A stretch of 64,000 nt of DNA from Massariosphaeria phaeospora. Lineage: Eukaryota; Ascomycota; Dothideomycetes; Pleosporales. The stretch is from assembly GCA_011032825.1 (NCBI GenBank), contig JAADJZ010000005.1:1803001-1867000 (forward strand). Reading direction: 5' to 3'. The notes under the pieces are model-generated. The model did not search any database, was not told the origin of the DNA, and saw nothing but the letters and a program-made list of their open reading frames with translations. Positions 46,791 through 57,652 of this stretch are shown one piece after another. Both the position numbers and the translations under genes were made by a program. Numbering within the stretch: the stretch's first letter is position 1; each line of letters begins with the position of its first letter.

Positions 46791-46988
46791 TCAAGCCTTC
46801 CTCAGCCCTGGCCATCCGGCTTTCCCACCCGTCTTCTCCCTACAATCGTTACACTTGTAGTTCACTTTAACTTCCCCGCCGTACTTCCATGGCTTCGGAC
46901 ATCCATGGCCCGTTGCGCACTTATTGCCGGGGATGGGTTCGGGGCTGGGGTGTCCGCAGGAGTAGTGGATGTCGTAGGTGTGACACAT
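46791..46988 (-). CDS. Small Cys-rich protein 2 of array, 65 aa
   Basis: Cysteines are at 2, 11, 24, 30, 46 and 49. The motif order is MCHTY, YSCGH, PGNKC, GCPKPWK, NYKCNDCR and AGWPGL. It is clearly paralogous to the 68-aa neighbour, with similar spacing of all six Cys. Single exon, no signal peptide, basic C-terminus. Probably an intracellular zinc-binding miniprotein (inference). Confidence 0.78.
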   Translation of the reverse strand: MCHTYDIHYSCGHPSPEPIPGNKCATGHGCPKPWKYGGEVKVNYKCNDCREKTGGKAGWPGLRKA

Positions 46989-47539
46989 GATATGCTTGTG
47001 TGAGGATTGGGGTGTAAGTTAAGAGGTGAACGGTTTGGATAGTGTGTGGTTTGAGGGGTGTGTGGTGTTTGGATGGTGTGCGGGTTGGAACTTCGGAAGT
47101 CTAGTAAAAGGTAATATTTGGATATGAAGATATCAAATCTTCAAAGTGTGCGGGTTGGGAAGTCGGAAGTCTAGTAAAGGTAACAGAAACGAATATCTCT
47201 AATCTTGAAAGTTGGAGTAGGGAAGTGTTCTAGGATGTTGATGTTGATGTTGATGTTTAAGGAAAGAAACACTGCGCATACCTTTAGGTATCCATGTACT
47301 CCCCACCTCATTCAATCATGCAGCATTCAAATCGACTGTTCCATAACAAACGTACCTCCAGATACGTACAGCAGAATAATCAGGTGAACGGAGACATGGC
47401 GTGTGAAGACCGCACCGTGAATTAACTACTCAGCAACAAAAACAACTAAACAACTCAAGTTGACAAAGGAAATGGAAAGAATCAACAAAGTCGCACTGAG
47501 CAAACCAGACCAGCTAGCAGCTCTCACTCACTCACTCGC
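46989..47539. other. Spacer between Cys-rich paralogues 2 and 3
   Basis: This 551-bp spacer holds a 38-39 bp direct repeat (47076-47114 and 47146-47183) and GATGTTGATGTT simple repeats near 47235. No gene seen. Confidence 0.6.
47076..47183. repeat. Direct repeat in spacer, two copies
   Basis: GTGTGCGGGTTGG followed by TCGGAAGTCTAGTAAAGGTAA occurs at 47076-47114 and 47146-47183 with few differences, suggesting local duplication. Confidence 0.85.
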
Positions 47540-47731
47540 TCACTTATTCTTCAGTCCCGACCATCCTGCCCTCACCCTTTCTTGCTCCCTACACGCCCGA
47601 CACAAATAATCCAGTCTTTGCTCTCCTCGCAATGGCCAGGGCTGGGGGTGCAAAACCGGGCATGGCTGACCAGGGTAGATACGTCCGTCGCTGTGACCGC
47701 AGCGGTAGCGTATAGTATACACGTAACACAT
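47540..47731 (-). CDS. Small Cys-rich protein 3 of array, 63 aa
   Basis: The start is the ATG at 47731 (MCYVYTIRYRCGH), chosen because MC plus the CGH spacing matches the paralogues; an upstream in-frame extension to 47899 lacks conservation. Cysteines are at 2, 11, 24, 44 and 47. The fourth Cys of paralogues 1 and 2 is missing (PQPWP in place of CPKPW). The tail ERVRAGWSGLKNK keeps the AGWxxL motif. Intermediate between the two subgroups. Confidence 0.75.
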   Translation of the reverse strand: MCYVYTIRYRCGHSDGRIYPGQPCPVLHPQPWPLRGEQRLDYLCRACREQERVRAGWSGLKNK

Positions 47732-47859
47732 GATGGGAGAAACGAGGTGGGCGGGTGACTTAACTGACAGGTGTAAGAATTGGGGTTGTAGGAAAGAGGG
47801 GAAAGATGGGAGGCTGCTCGGTGACTGGCTGGTGTGGGAGTTGGATGTTGGCCAGCGTT

Positions 47860-48030
47860 CTACCTCATCCTCCCAGTCGCTGCTTGACAGGTAGAGCAAA
47901 AGTAATCCAGTCTCCCGCGATCACGCATTGTAGTCCGGTGGTAAGGGTTGTTTTGATACGGGCAAGGTGCCAAAATATTGTACCTGTGACACCCGCAACG
48001 ATAGACGAGTAGCGCGTAGAAATTGCACAT
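47860..48030 (-). CDS. Small Cys-rich protein 4 of array, 56 aa
   Basis: The start at 48030 (MCNFYALLVYRCGCH) is supported by near-identity of the 29 bp upstream with paralogue 5. Cysteines are at 2, 12, 14, 23, 45 and 48; CGH has become CGCH. LDYFCSTC closes the conserved part, and the protein ends early without AGW. Single exon. Confidence 0.7.
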   Translation of the reverse strand: MCNFYALLVYRCGCHRYNILAPCPYQNNPYHRTTMRDRGRLDYFCSTCQAATGRMR

Positions 48031-49249
48031 GGTGTTGAGTGATTGAGCGAGTTGAGATAGGTTCGGAAATGTGTGTATATGAAATGATAGGGGTACGTAC
48101 TGATAGGAAAAGAAGTAGTGAAACAAGTAATAGTAGTTTGAGGACAACGAACAGTTGATTGCAAAGGTAGGAAGTTGTATGAAAATATACTCGAGAAAGG
48201 CAACAAAACCGTAGAAAGATATACCCGAGAAACTATTCAAGTCAACGACTGGCGCTGAGCTGGCCACCTTAGTGGATCCATGACTTCTGGCGCTGACGTA
48301 CAAGCTTGTACAGAGTATGAGAGAGCCAGCGTGTACGGGTTTGACTTGTGGATATACGTGGACGACAACGAAGTCCTGCTAGTTAGCACGCACCTATGTA
48401 TGCTATACCCCAATGCAACGCTCGATTCGTCCGCAGTGAAAGAGGGCCCTGTTATCCAACTTCAGTGTTGCGATGTGTACAAAGAGTGCATACATGCTTA
48501 CCATTCACGTACCTGCGAAATTTTCGAGTAGGGCACGCAGGTTGCGAAGTACTCAAGCACCGCCACCTTCCTTAACCTTCTCCAACCTAACCCGCATTAG
48601 TAAACAGGATAGCCAATTCAACTGCGAAAGCACCCTAAATACTCTCCCTAATACAAAAGAGTTCTCCAATACTCCAATCCCCCTCCCAAAGCCAATCACA
48701 TACCTGCACATCCGTGTTCTGGGATACCAAGGGCTTTGATCTCACATTTGCGTATGAGCGCTTAAGGAATGAAACAAGAAAATATTATACATGCACTGAA
48801 CGCTTTCGAATCCCCACTTATCTATGTATCCACTCAGTCAACTCATTTACTTCGCGAGAAATAAACGCTACGTTTCAGCGTTGTAGCGGACGTACTTGAT
48901 ACAGCGTAAGAATCGATGACATGATGAGGAGATTCGACTGATCAATACCGAGGAACATTGAACAAGGATGAGATGAAACTGTAAACCATCGATAATATGA
49001 TAACTGGCTAGAACTGATACAATTGACTGAAATGATGAAGAACAAGGAAAAGAAATAACATCATCGACATGAAATACAAAGAGCATCCAGTGCTCACAAG
49101 ACAAAGGGTATCTCACGCAGCCTGCCACACACAGCGCTTCGCCTCAGGGGCATCCACCTCAATAACCGCAACACCATCTCTTCTCATCAACAACGGCTCT
49201 TTACCCCGCCCCACGCCGCCCCGCACTACCCCGACTGCTCGCCAGCATT
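48031..49249. other. Spacer between Cys-rich paralogues 4 and 5
   Basis: This 1219-bp AT-rich stretch has no supported gene. An 83-codon plus-strand ORF at 48280 has no recognised motif. It is room for a lost array member, but no CGH motif remains. Confidence 0.5.
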
Positions 49250-49429
49250 CTACCTCCTAGCCAGGGCCGCTCGACAGCGGTCGCATCTGTAACGCAGTAA
49301 ATAGGAAGGAGCCCTGAGAATCTCGTGTGAAGCTCTATTGTAAACACTGGGCCAGGCATTGCACCGTGCAATGACATTATACCTGGAATGCCCGCAACGA
49401 TAGGTTACTACCGCGTATATTGTACACAT
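49250..49429 (-). CDS. Small Cys-rich protein 5 of array, 59 aa
   Basis: The start is at 49429 (MCTIYAVVTYRCGHSRYNVI). Cysteines are at 2, 12, 23, 49 and 52, ending YRCDRCRAALARR. It is closest to paralogue 4: both read YRCG, then R-Y-N and a Cys at 23, and the DNA upstream of the ATG is almost identical, which supports a recent duplication including the promoter. AATATATACTG at 49619 is a possible TATA element. Confidence 0.72.
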   Translation of the reverse strand: MCTIYAVVTYRCGHSRYNVIARCNAWPSVYNRASHEILRAPSYLLRYRCDRCRAALARR

Positions 49430-50222
49430 GGTGTTGAGTGATTGAGCGGGTTGAGCGTATATTGACGCGTTTGTGGACGGTGCGGATGGTGCGGATGCTG
49501 TAGATGGTATAGTTTCTGAAAAGGCGTTGCAAGGTGTTTGGAGAATTGGTATAAGACTGGAAAGTGGAGTGTGTGTAGGTTTCTGATTTTTTCTTCTTGC
49601 AAAGAGAAGATTTATGGGCAATATATACTGTACCTTCTACAACGCACACCTTTATGATTTCAGTTTACTGGACTGTTAGTGACAACATGCGAGCTCCAAC
49701 AATACCATTCGTTGTAATGCCACCGGTCACAGAGTCCGAGCTGTAACAGCTTTTGCTACGTGGAGGAACTGGTGTTGGGAACTCATTGCTCGAATTCCAC
49801 ACCGAGAAAAGGAGAACATTGACATAGCGCAAGAAACCATGTAGGTGAAGTCGTGGTGTGAAGTGAATAGCTCCCGGTTGCTGGAGGTTGTGACATGTCG
49901 GTGAAGTACCCCAGTACCCCAGTATCCAAGTGCTCGGGATATCGTATTATTCGGACAATGCGACGTGGTTCACAAAAAGTCCTTCGCTTGGTAGATCCAT
50001 AAGCAAGAGGCGCAATCAGGGATTTGTTCAATATAAGTATTAACAAGTCTATGGTCGCGACTGTTGCATCTAGTCTGCGATATGGTGAGGGGTAAAACCT
50101 CAGCTCTGGCGAGCATAATAATACACGTACAATTTTCTTTCAAGCATATGCCGAAAAAGGTACGTCCGATCCCAGTCTTCCAGAACGCCGCGCTGAAATA
50201 TAGATTGCACACGGCTGTCAAT
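49430..50222. other. Intergenic spacer
   Basis: This 793-bp spacer lies between the Cys-rich array and the 3' end of met2. No supported gene; short AGTACCCCAGTACCCCAGTA-type repeat at about 49905-49925. Confidence 0.5.
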
Positions 50223-51940
50223 TCACCACGCAGTGATATCCTCGACCTCGGCCTCGCCAAAAGTACTGGTTTTGGTTGCAGTCATCCCGGAATCATCGAC
50301 CGCGATGCTATCCAGGTTTGGACTGCGACTCATAATCTGGGGCAGAACATCGGTGAGAAAACCCAGTAGATGTGCGTTAACTTGCTCGAATTCGAGTAGA
50401 AACGCGTCATGGCCGTCTGGCGAATCGATCGTATTCAGAGTCGCATTAGGGATATGTGCCGCTAATTCTTGTTGCTCGGCAAAGGTAAAGAGACCGTCAG
50501 ACTGGATACCAAGGACGAGAGTCGGCTGCTCAATCAAGGTGAGAGCATGTTGGAGCGCCAAAACTGGATCGAGAGTCTCAGGGTCGGAGTCTTCTGGATA
50601 CCGGTACCTGGAGATGTCATGCGTGTCTAGCTTCCTGGTAATTGCAATATAGCAATTGGCGTCGAACCGCTTGATGAACTTTTCTCCCTGGTAGCGAAGG
50701 TAGGATTGCGCGGAGAAATAGTGAGGAGCGCGGCTCTTGGTCGGAGTTGACCTTTTGTCGCTATTGGGGGTTCCTGGCAATATAGGAGTCGGCGGATTCG
50801 ACGTGTTGTGGAATTCTATGTCTGGATGAGTGGCTGCTGAGGTCGGTAGTGCAACTGTACTATTCGTCCGTGATGGGCGCGGAGACCCGGCATTTCTATG
50901 CCCGTCATTGTGAATCGCCCAGTGTTCGTGATATGGAGTGGTCGGACGTGGAACTACATTGATATTCTGTTTCCTGGAAAGATCAGGCGTATTCCGTCCA
51001 AAGCGCGACTCAAACGAGTCGCGACTGCGATATGTTAACAGCGCAGACATACGCGCTGCTCCAAGGCCCGTCGAGGGCGGATCCTCGAACACGTAATATC
51101 CGTCCTCGTACTTGGGGTCGCTGTAGATGCTCTGTCTTTGTGCTTCTCCCCAGCTGATCCCCCAAGCGCTGTACCGAGCCGATGTGGCAATTGGGATGAT
51201 ACTTTTGACGTAGTCTTTGCCGAAGTATGCAAACTCGAGAACGAGCATACCGCCCATAGAGCCGCCGATAACTGCCGCAATCTGGCGCACCCCCAGATCG
51301 TCTAGGATGAGTTTGAAGATGCTACTCGTGTTAGCCACGGCCCAGAGCAGCTGCCGGTTTGCCAGACTCACTTAACATCGTCCCTTACGGTTGTCAGAGG
51401 AAACTCCGGCCCGTAAAGGCCCAGCGATGCGTCGCCGTTTTTGGCCGTGACCGGACTGGCGCTCCCATATGGGCTTCCCAGACTGTTCATGCACACGACA
51501 AAGAACCTCGAGATGTCGAACGCTTTGCCAGGCCCGCCAAGTAGCGGTCCCCACCAGTCGCCGACGTCGGCACTCCCAGTAAGGGCGTGGCATATGACCA
51601 TGGCATTGTCCCCGCTGGACGACAGAGTGCCATATGTCTTGTACGCCACAGGCACATTGTGGAGGACAACACCCGACTCCAGGCTGGCGTGTGGGATGAT
51701 GGCGAAGGTCTGGTCGGGGATCAAGTTGGCAAACGGATTCTCGGGTTGCGAAGTGACTCGCTCTGTGCACGCGTTAGCTGCTTCATTGTTTGCTGGAGGT
51801 GGGATTGCGAGGCCTACGGTATTTGTGCGTGTCAGTGGTAGCGTCTCCAGGCGTTTGGGAGGCAGCCATGATGGCGGACGTAACGAGTGCGGGAGATCAG
51901 ACGCGGAGTGCTTGCTCGGCGGGGGGTGGTGAGGGGCCAT
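50223..51940 (-). CDS. met2: Homoserine O-acetyltransferase, 555 aa
   Basis: Exon 1 runs 51940-51372 and exon 2 runs 51321-50223, with a 50-bp intron (GTGAGT...GTAG). The start at 51940 (MAPHHPPPSK) has the better Kozak context; an in-frame ATG at 51979 would add 13 residues. This is an alpha/beta-hydrolase acyltransferase with CHALTGSADVGDWWGPLLG and the nucleophile elbow GGSMGG (Ser near 212). The Asp of the triad is in IQSDGLFTF and the His in SPDGHDAFL. It transfers acetyl from acetyl-CoA to L-homoserine, the committed step to methionine. A low-complexity insertion of about 90 residues (RNAGSPRPSRTNSTVALP) splits the lid region, as in other filamentous-fungal enzymes (recalled). Confidence 0.95.
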
Positions 51941-52995
51941 GGCGTGAAGAGTCACTGCTATTTTTCTGGAGCTTCGCATTCATCGATGTGCCGCTACCGA
52001 AACTATCCCAGAAGGGCTTGGCGAAATAATGACGTGCTTACCCCGATTGGCTAGCTCCTCAAACACCCCACAAAACACTCCTCTCCCATCTCCCATCTCT
52101 CCTTCGTCCCGACCAAAGCAGATCTACGGTCCTCCGCAAACCACCCAGCCCGCCAAACACTCGAGCAAAGCGTTCGGTTCGCAAGCCCTTGCCCATCCCC
52201 GACATGTCGAGATCGCTACGCGCGAAGCGATGGCTCCGAGGAAGGGCCAGCACTATTGCTCTGATCTTATCATGTGAAGTGGTCATTTTTACGGCTATCG
52301 ACGTAGCTCGTGCAAGTCACGTCTCCCTATGAGCAATATGGTGCGACTTTGAGTTTAGTCTGCGTATACTGACTAACCCGATTCTGGATCCAGCATGGCC
52401 AAGAGTCGGACAGATCTAGGACCCTACTTTGGCGGATATAGCCCCAGAGGCACGACTTGACAAAGTAAGATCCGTCGGCAAACACAGGCATCAAACAAGC
52501 GGCTCCTTTGTCGAGTTTGCTTGCTCGCCCACGTCGATTTCTCGGCTCGAAGCCCCTTTCATTGACACTTCTCGCAATGCTCTTACCTCGCATCTATCAT
52601 TCCAAGTGTCCCAGTACCCTCGTCCTGCATGCTTATGTTTAGCTGCTTCTCGCGTCCCCAGATTTCTGCTATCTTTAGAAATGTTCCATGCGCACCAGGT
52701 GCTACAGTCCCAAGCATGTTCCACATGATTGCCTCAAGTCTTCTTTCGGCAAACAAAGCGATTGCGATTCACATACATAGTACAACGAGCCACGAAGCCA
52801 AAGTAGTCGATTCGATCGAGGTACAAACCGGCTAGTGCTCGAACTCTAGACAAGCCCGTTTGTGACGCTGTGTGGACGATATAAAAATCATGATGCGCAT
52901 GGGGGAGTAGATTCACTCAATATTGTGTTTACTCTGATTTCCATTCTGCTTCATAAACACGGACTGATCTGCTGTCCAGTCACATATCAACAAAA
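51941..52995. other. Intergenic spacer
   Basis: This 1055-bp spacer contains the met2 promoter on the left. A C-rich stretch lies at 52060-52110. No supported gene or regulatory motif was recognised. Confidence 0.5.
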
Positions 52996-53682
52996 ATGGC
53001 TTGCATTGGGCAACAAAACGTTGACTCGCCGACATTGTTTCCACAGTTCCCCGACATCGTCTCGCCATCCTTCTCGCGGGCTCGTCGACCTGCACTGATT
53101 CCTTCGAACTGCACGCTATCACTAGCCGAAGCCGAGGACCTTATCCGAACAAGGATCCAACAGCCACTGCTGCCCTCGCCTGATCCTCGAATGCTTAAGA
53201 ATCTGAGATCAGTATCTCCGGCCTGGTCTGAAGTGGCCCGAGACTCCCGAGAATCGTCCCCGACGTCAAGCTATAACCCTTCCGTGAACACCGACACCAT
53301 CCCTCCTGCTATAGCGCGCGACCCACGCCGCCGCGCTGCCTGGGTCAAAGCTCGGGCTCACTACCTCCGCGATCAAAAGTTACACCAGTCGGCAGCGAGC
53401 CCACAGTACGAACCAATGGACTATTCGGTGGAACCGAAAACTGTTCCTTCCAAACCCATGTTCGTTGATTTCGGCCCAAAGCGCAAGCGCTCAGCCTTTG
53501 TCCAGGAACAGGAATTTAAATGCCTGCTTGAGGATCGAGTTGGCACTCCGCATCCTGGCGAACTCCAGCCCGACGATGATGTCAGCGCACAGCTGAACGT
53601 AGAGGAGTTGAGGATGGGTGGTGCGGTCGCCGCCTTGGCCGACTGTAGTACTGACGGAAATGTAAGTCGGAGAAGTATATGA
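52996..53682 (+). CDS. Hypothetical 228-aa protein
   Basis: This single-exon ORF has fungal codon use and starts MACIGQQNVDSPTLFPQFPD. It is Pro/Ser/Arg-rich with a helical patch (SLAEAEDLIRTRIQQPLL), a basic segment (ARDPRRRAAWVKARAHYLRD), a nuclear-localisation-like PKRKRS near residue 166 and a C-terminal acidic region. There is no signal peptide or membrane segment. I do not recognise the family; a nuclear location is a weak inference. Confidence 0.65.
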   Translation: MACIGQQNVDSPTLFPQFPDIVSPSFSRARRPALIPSNCTLSLAEAEDLIRTRIQQPLLPSPDPRMLKNLRSVSPAWSEVARDSRESSPTSSYNPSVNTDTIPPAIARDPRRRAAWVKARAHYLRDQKLHQSAASPQYEPMDYSVEPKTVPSKPMFVDFGPKRKRSAFVQEQEFKCLLEDRVGTPHPGELQPDDDVSAQLNVEELRMGGAVAALADCSTDGNVSRRSI

Positions 53683-54211
53683 CGAGGAGGTTCCATGATA
53701 CGAAGCTACGATTGCCAAATGTAACGAGATATCCACTATGTATAGCAAGAGGGGGAAGCCTGTGTTTTGCTTTTGTTGTTTATTACGACTCTAGATATCT
53801 CACAAGTAATCATCGTTCATATACCTAAGCAACATCTTCGAGTCTCTCTCCTTACCTCGCGTTCCCAGCCCTCGCCTAGTCTCTACCTATACCCGCGATG
53901 TCTCTGCGTGGGCGTAAAGCAAACGGAACAGCTTCCATTGTGAAGAGCAGGGGAGACTCAATTTCGTGACGTGCAAAACAGTTTACTAAGATACTTCCGG
54001 TCACTTTGTATCGTTTTTACTACAGCAGATAATGTGAAGAGATTGGGTTGATAGATGTTGACGACTGAAAAGTCCCTGGGCCGCATACCCGCACAGACCG
54101 CCGCGCGCTAAAACTGTATATGGTTAGAACCTGACCCAAGCTTCATATGCAAAGCTTCGAGGTCAACCATCAAACCTTCTACGAACTATCACTATTCTAT
54201 CAAAATATGCG
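53683..54211. other. Intergenic spacer
   Basis: This 529-bp spacer shows no supported feature. It must contain the promoter of the beta-ketoacyl synthase gene. Confidence 0.5.
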
Positions 54212-55842
54212 ATGCGACAAGTGGTAGTCACAGGACTCGGACTTGTCACACCATTAGGAATAGGTATAGTAGGCCAAGGACTCTTACGTGGTGCGCTCTG
54301 CTAATATTCTCAAGGAGTTCGTCGAACATGGAGGCGTCTCTTAGACGGACATTGCGGCATTGTGTCCATCAAAGATCGAGATCCTCATTTTGCCGGTCTT
54401 CCTAGCCAGGTGGCGGCGATAGTGCCCGAGGGTAAGAAAGATGATGGAATGTGGAACGCCAAGGAGTGGTTGAATCCTGGGGTATGCGCTCATGTGCTAT
54501 GGTCACGTCCGTGGTGCTGATGATGGATAGGACGAGCGAAGAATGGCTCGATTTACTCAGTATGCTATGGTTGCTTCTCAGGAGGCGCTGGACGATGCAG
54601 GATGGCTGCCAGAGACCGAAGAGGATCTTGAAGCTACGGCAAGATTACTGCACCGTTCCTTTCAAGCACATGCTGACATGTTACCAGGGTGTGTATATAG
54701 GCTCTGGGATTGGCAGTCTAGATGATATATATGATACAACTGTCGCGTTTGAAAATGGGGTGTGTTTTGAAAGCACTTCAGAAAGCTCGCACGCACTAAC
54801 CCCATTTAGGGCTACCGAAAAGTTTCACCACTTTTCGTTCCTCGCCTTCTCATCAATCTTGCTGCAGGTCATGTTTCCATGCGGTTTGGTTTCAAGGTAG
54901 TGTCCGTATCTTCTCTTCCAGTACACTAGCTAAACCCGTCAGGGTCCAAATCATGCGGCGACAACCGCTTGCACAACTGGCGCCCACAGCATCGGCGACG
55001 CAGCCCGACTCATCCAATTCGGTGATGCGGACGTAATGGTAGCAGGCGGTGCTGAGTCTTGCATCCACCCTCTAGCTATTGCAGGATTTGCAAGGGCCCG
55101 AAGTCTAGCCACAGACTGGAACGACAACCCGACAGAAGCAAGCAGGCCGTTCGATAGAGACCGGGCAGGCTTCGTTATTGGCGAAGGTGCGGGTATCGTG
55201 GTTTTGGAAGTATCTGCCCATGACTTTCAACCCATCAACTACCGTCACTAACAAGTCCAGGAGCTTGAACACGCGAAGAAGCGAGGCGCAAAGATCTACG
55301 CCCAAGTAGCTGGCTATGGCCTCTCCAGCGATGCCTACCACATGACTGCACCCCGCGAAGACGGTTATGGACCGTTCCTCGCCATGAAGAAAGCTCTTCG
55401 TCATGCAGGTCTCAAGCCTAGCGCGGTGGACTATATCAATGCCCATGCAACCAGCACAACTCTTGGCGACGCAGCCGAGAACCGTGCAATCAAGGACCTG
55501 CTTCTTGGGGAAGACGGCAAGGCAAACGCGGCTGAGATTAATATTAGCAGTACCAAAGGTGCAATCGGCCATCTTTTAGGTGCTGCAGGTAGTGTTGAAG
55601 CTATCTTCACTGTGCTAGGGCTGCACCATGTAAGTTGGGGAACATCGTACAGGGTCGAAAGCTAACATGAACAGAATGTACTACCGCTTACCTTGAACCT
55701 CAACAACCCAGGCAACCCCCCCGAAAATTTCAATTGCAACTATGTCGCCCATACCGCCCAACAAAAAGAAGTTAAGGTCGCTCTATCGAACAGCTTTGGT
55801 TTTGGAGGCACCAATGCATCCCTTTGTTTCACTAAGATGTAG
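54212..55842 (+). CDS. cem1: Mitochondrial 3-oxoacyl-ACP synthase (KAS II/Cem1), 429 aa, eight exons
   Basis: Exons are 54212-54263, 54315-54481, 54531-54638, 54688-54759, 54810-54896, 54943-55209, 55261-55629 and 55675-55842, and all seven introns are 45-51 bp. The intron at 54639-54687 begins with GC (ACG|GCAAGA...CCAG); the frame and conserved [16 protein letters not shown] require it, so it is a GC-AG intron. The protein starts [16 protein letters not shown]. The active-site Cys lies in [10 protein letters not shown] (about residue 172) and the two His in NAHATST (about 313) and GHLLGAAG (about 355). It ends with the conserved [13 protein letters not shown]. It condenses malonyl-ACP in mitochondrial type II fatty-acid synthesis, needed for lipoate. 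Location follows from family; no long presequence is visible. Confidence 0.95.
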
Positions 55843-56170
55843 ACCACTAATGTAGAAGAAAATGTAATAACATACTCACCCAACCCATCGAACTAGTCAA
55901 TCTATGAATGGCAAAATCCTAGGGTTTTTAACAACTGAAGCTTGGTAATGTCCCGCTGTCATCCAAACATCATGAAGCTACCCCGCCAGCGCTAAGAGAT
56001 AAACACGCATAGCAGCTTCAACACCCCCACTTCACGGCATCATGGCGTTTTCTATAAGACTCCAGTCCCCGCGCTGACATCATTCTTTCCTCTCCAAAGT
56101 CGACCATCTGGTACATGCTGCCAGTCCACTCCTTTACTGTCCCGATTGTTTTCAATTGAACCCATTCAAG
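55843..56170. other. Intergenic spacer
   Basis: This 328-bp spacer lies between cem1 and the transporter gene. Nothing recognised. Confidence 0.5.
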
Positions 56171-57652
56171 ATGGCAGACTCCCACCCCCCATCCCAAGCC
56201 ACCGAGCCAAGCAAAACACTCATCTCGCGCGCCTCCCACAAAGCTTCCATATACCACGCACGCGTCCCCTACGTCCGGCGCGTCCCCTTCCCCGCGCTCA
56301 CTATCATTCTGACCCTCATTCTCGTGAATCTCCTCGTCTGGGCCGCCGTAGGAGTAGTCTTAGTATACCCCCCTACCCCCAATTCCTCAAACCACATCAA
56401 TTGACAGTTATATCCAGCACTATCACACGCCCCTACTCTCAACCGCTATCCTCTCCTACACCCTCGGCCTCCGACACGCCCTCGACGCCGACCACATCTC
56501 CGCCATCGACCTGATGACACGGCGCCTCATCGCCGCGGGCCAGCGCCCCGTCACCGTGGGCATGTACTTCTCGCTCGGACACAGCACCATCGTCGTCATA
56601 ACATCGCTGGTCGTGGCCGGCACCGCGGCCGCCGTATCTTCCAAGTTCGACAACTTCTCGCGCGTCGGCGGCATCATTGGGACATCGGTGTCCGCCGCAT
56701 TCCTACTACTCCTAGGCATCATGAACATCTACATCCTAGTCAAACTCATCGCGCAGATGCGCCGCCTCGTGCGCTGCGCGCCCGGCACCGAGAGCCGCGA
56801 GTTCAAAATCCAAGGCGGTGGCTGCCTCTTCCCCATACTGCAGCGGCTCTTCAAGCTGATCGACCGGCCGTGGAAAATGTACCCGCTGGGCGTGCTCTTC
56901 GGCCTCGGCTTCGACACGTCGTCTGAGATTGCGATCCTGGGAATCTCGAGTATACAGGCTACGAAGGGCACGTCCATCTGGCTGATACTGCTGTTCCCGC
57001 TGCTGTTCACGGCGGGCATGTGTTTGCTCGATACGACTGATGGCGCGCTGATGATGAGCTTGTACACGAGCACGCAGTTGGCGCGCGACCCGATTGCTAT
57101 TTGCTACTATAGCATTGTGTTGACGGTGGTCACGGTGATTGTTGCGAGTGTGATTGGCGTGGTGCAGTTTTTGAATTTGGCGCTGAATGTGGCGGAGCCG
57201 GAGGGGAGGTTTTGGGATGGCGTGGCAAGGTTGGGGGAGAAGTGGGATATTGTTGGTGCGTATTCCGTGCCTAATCATTTCTCGCATTCTGTCTTATTTC
57301 CGTCGTGTTGAATTTTGGGTTGGTAGGTGTTGATGTTGACGTAAATCCAGGCGGCGCGATCTGCGGCACCTTCATCCTCTTCGGCGGCCTCAGCGTCCTA
57401 CTCTACAAGCCCTGGCGCCGCCGCATCGATAAGAAGCGCGTCCGGAACGCGCATTTCGAGTCGTTGCCACAGACTCCGGTAGCGCGGCGAGACGATGAAG
57501 AAGAAGAGGTTGAGACGAGCCCGAAGAGCGCGAAAGGGAGTGTGGGCGCAGATATTAGTGAACAGCCGGTCGAGGTTACAGATGCTGCGGCACCGACAGA
57601 AAGGGGGTTGCGAGATGATGGGGGTGGGGATAGGGGTGGAGGATGTGATTGA
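56171..57652 (+). CDS. NiCoT-family nickel/cobalt transporter, 451 aa
   Basis: Exons are 56171-56362, 56418-57255 and 57327-57652; introns are 55 bp (GTATAC...CCAG) and 71 bp (GTGCGT...GTAG). About eight membrane segments are visible. Family signatures are RHALDADHISAIDLMTR in the second helix (metal site), FSLGHSTIVV, LGFDTSSEIAIL and LFTAGMCLLDTTDGALM. The N-terminal 45 residues and the C-terminal 80, which are acidic and Gly-rich, are cytosolic-looking. It imports Ni2+ (or Co2+) at the plasma membrane, probably to supply urease (established for fungal Nic1; inferred here). Confidence 0.93.

Noticed and set aside
48280..48531. 83-codon plus ORF between Cys-rich paralogues 4 and 5
   Set aside because: Opposite strand, lacks the MC/CGH pattern, no splice partners or motif; considered as a further array member and dropped.
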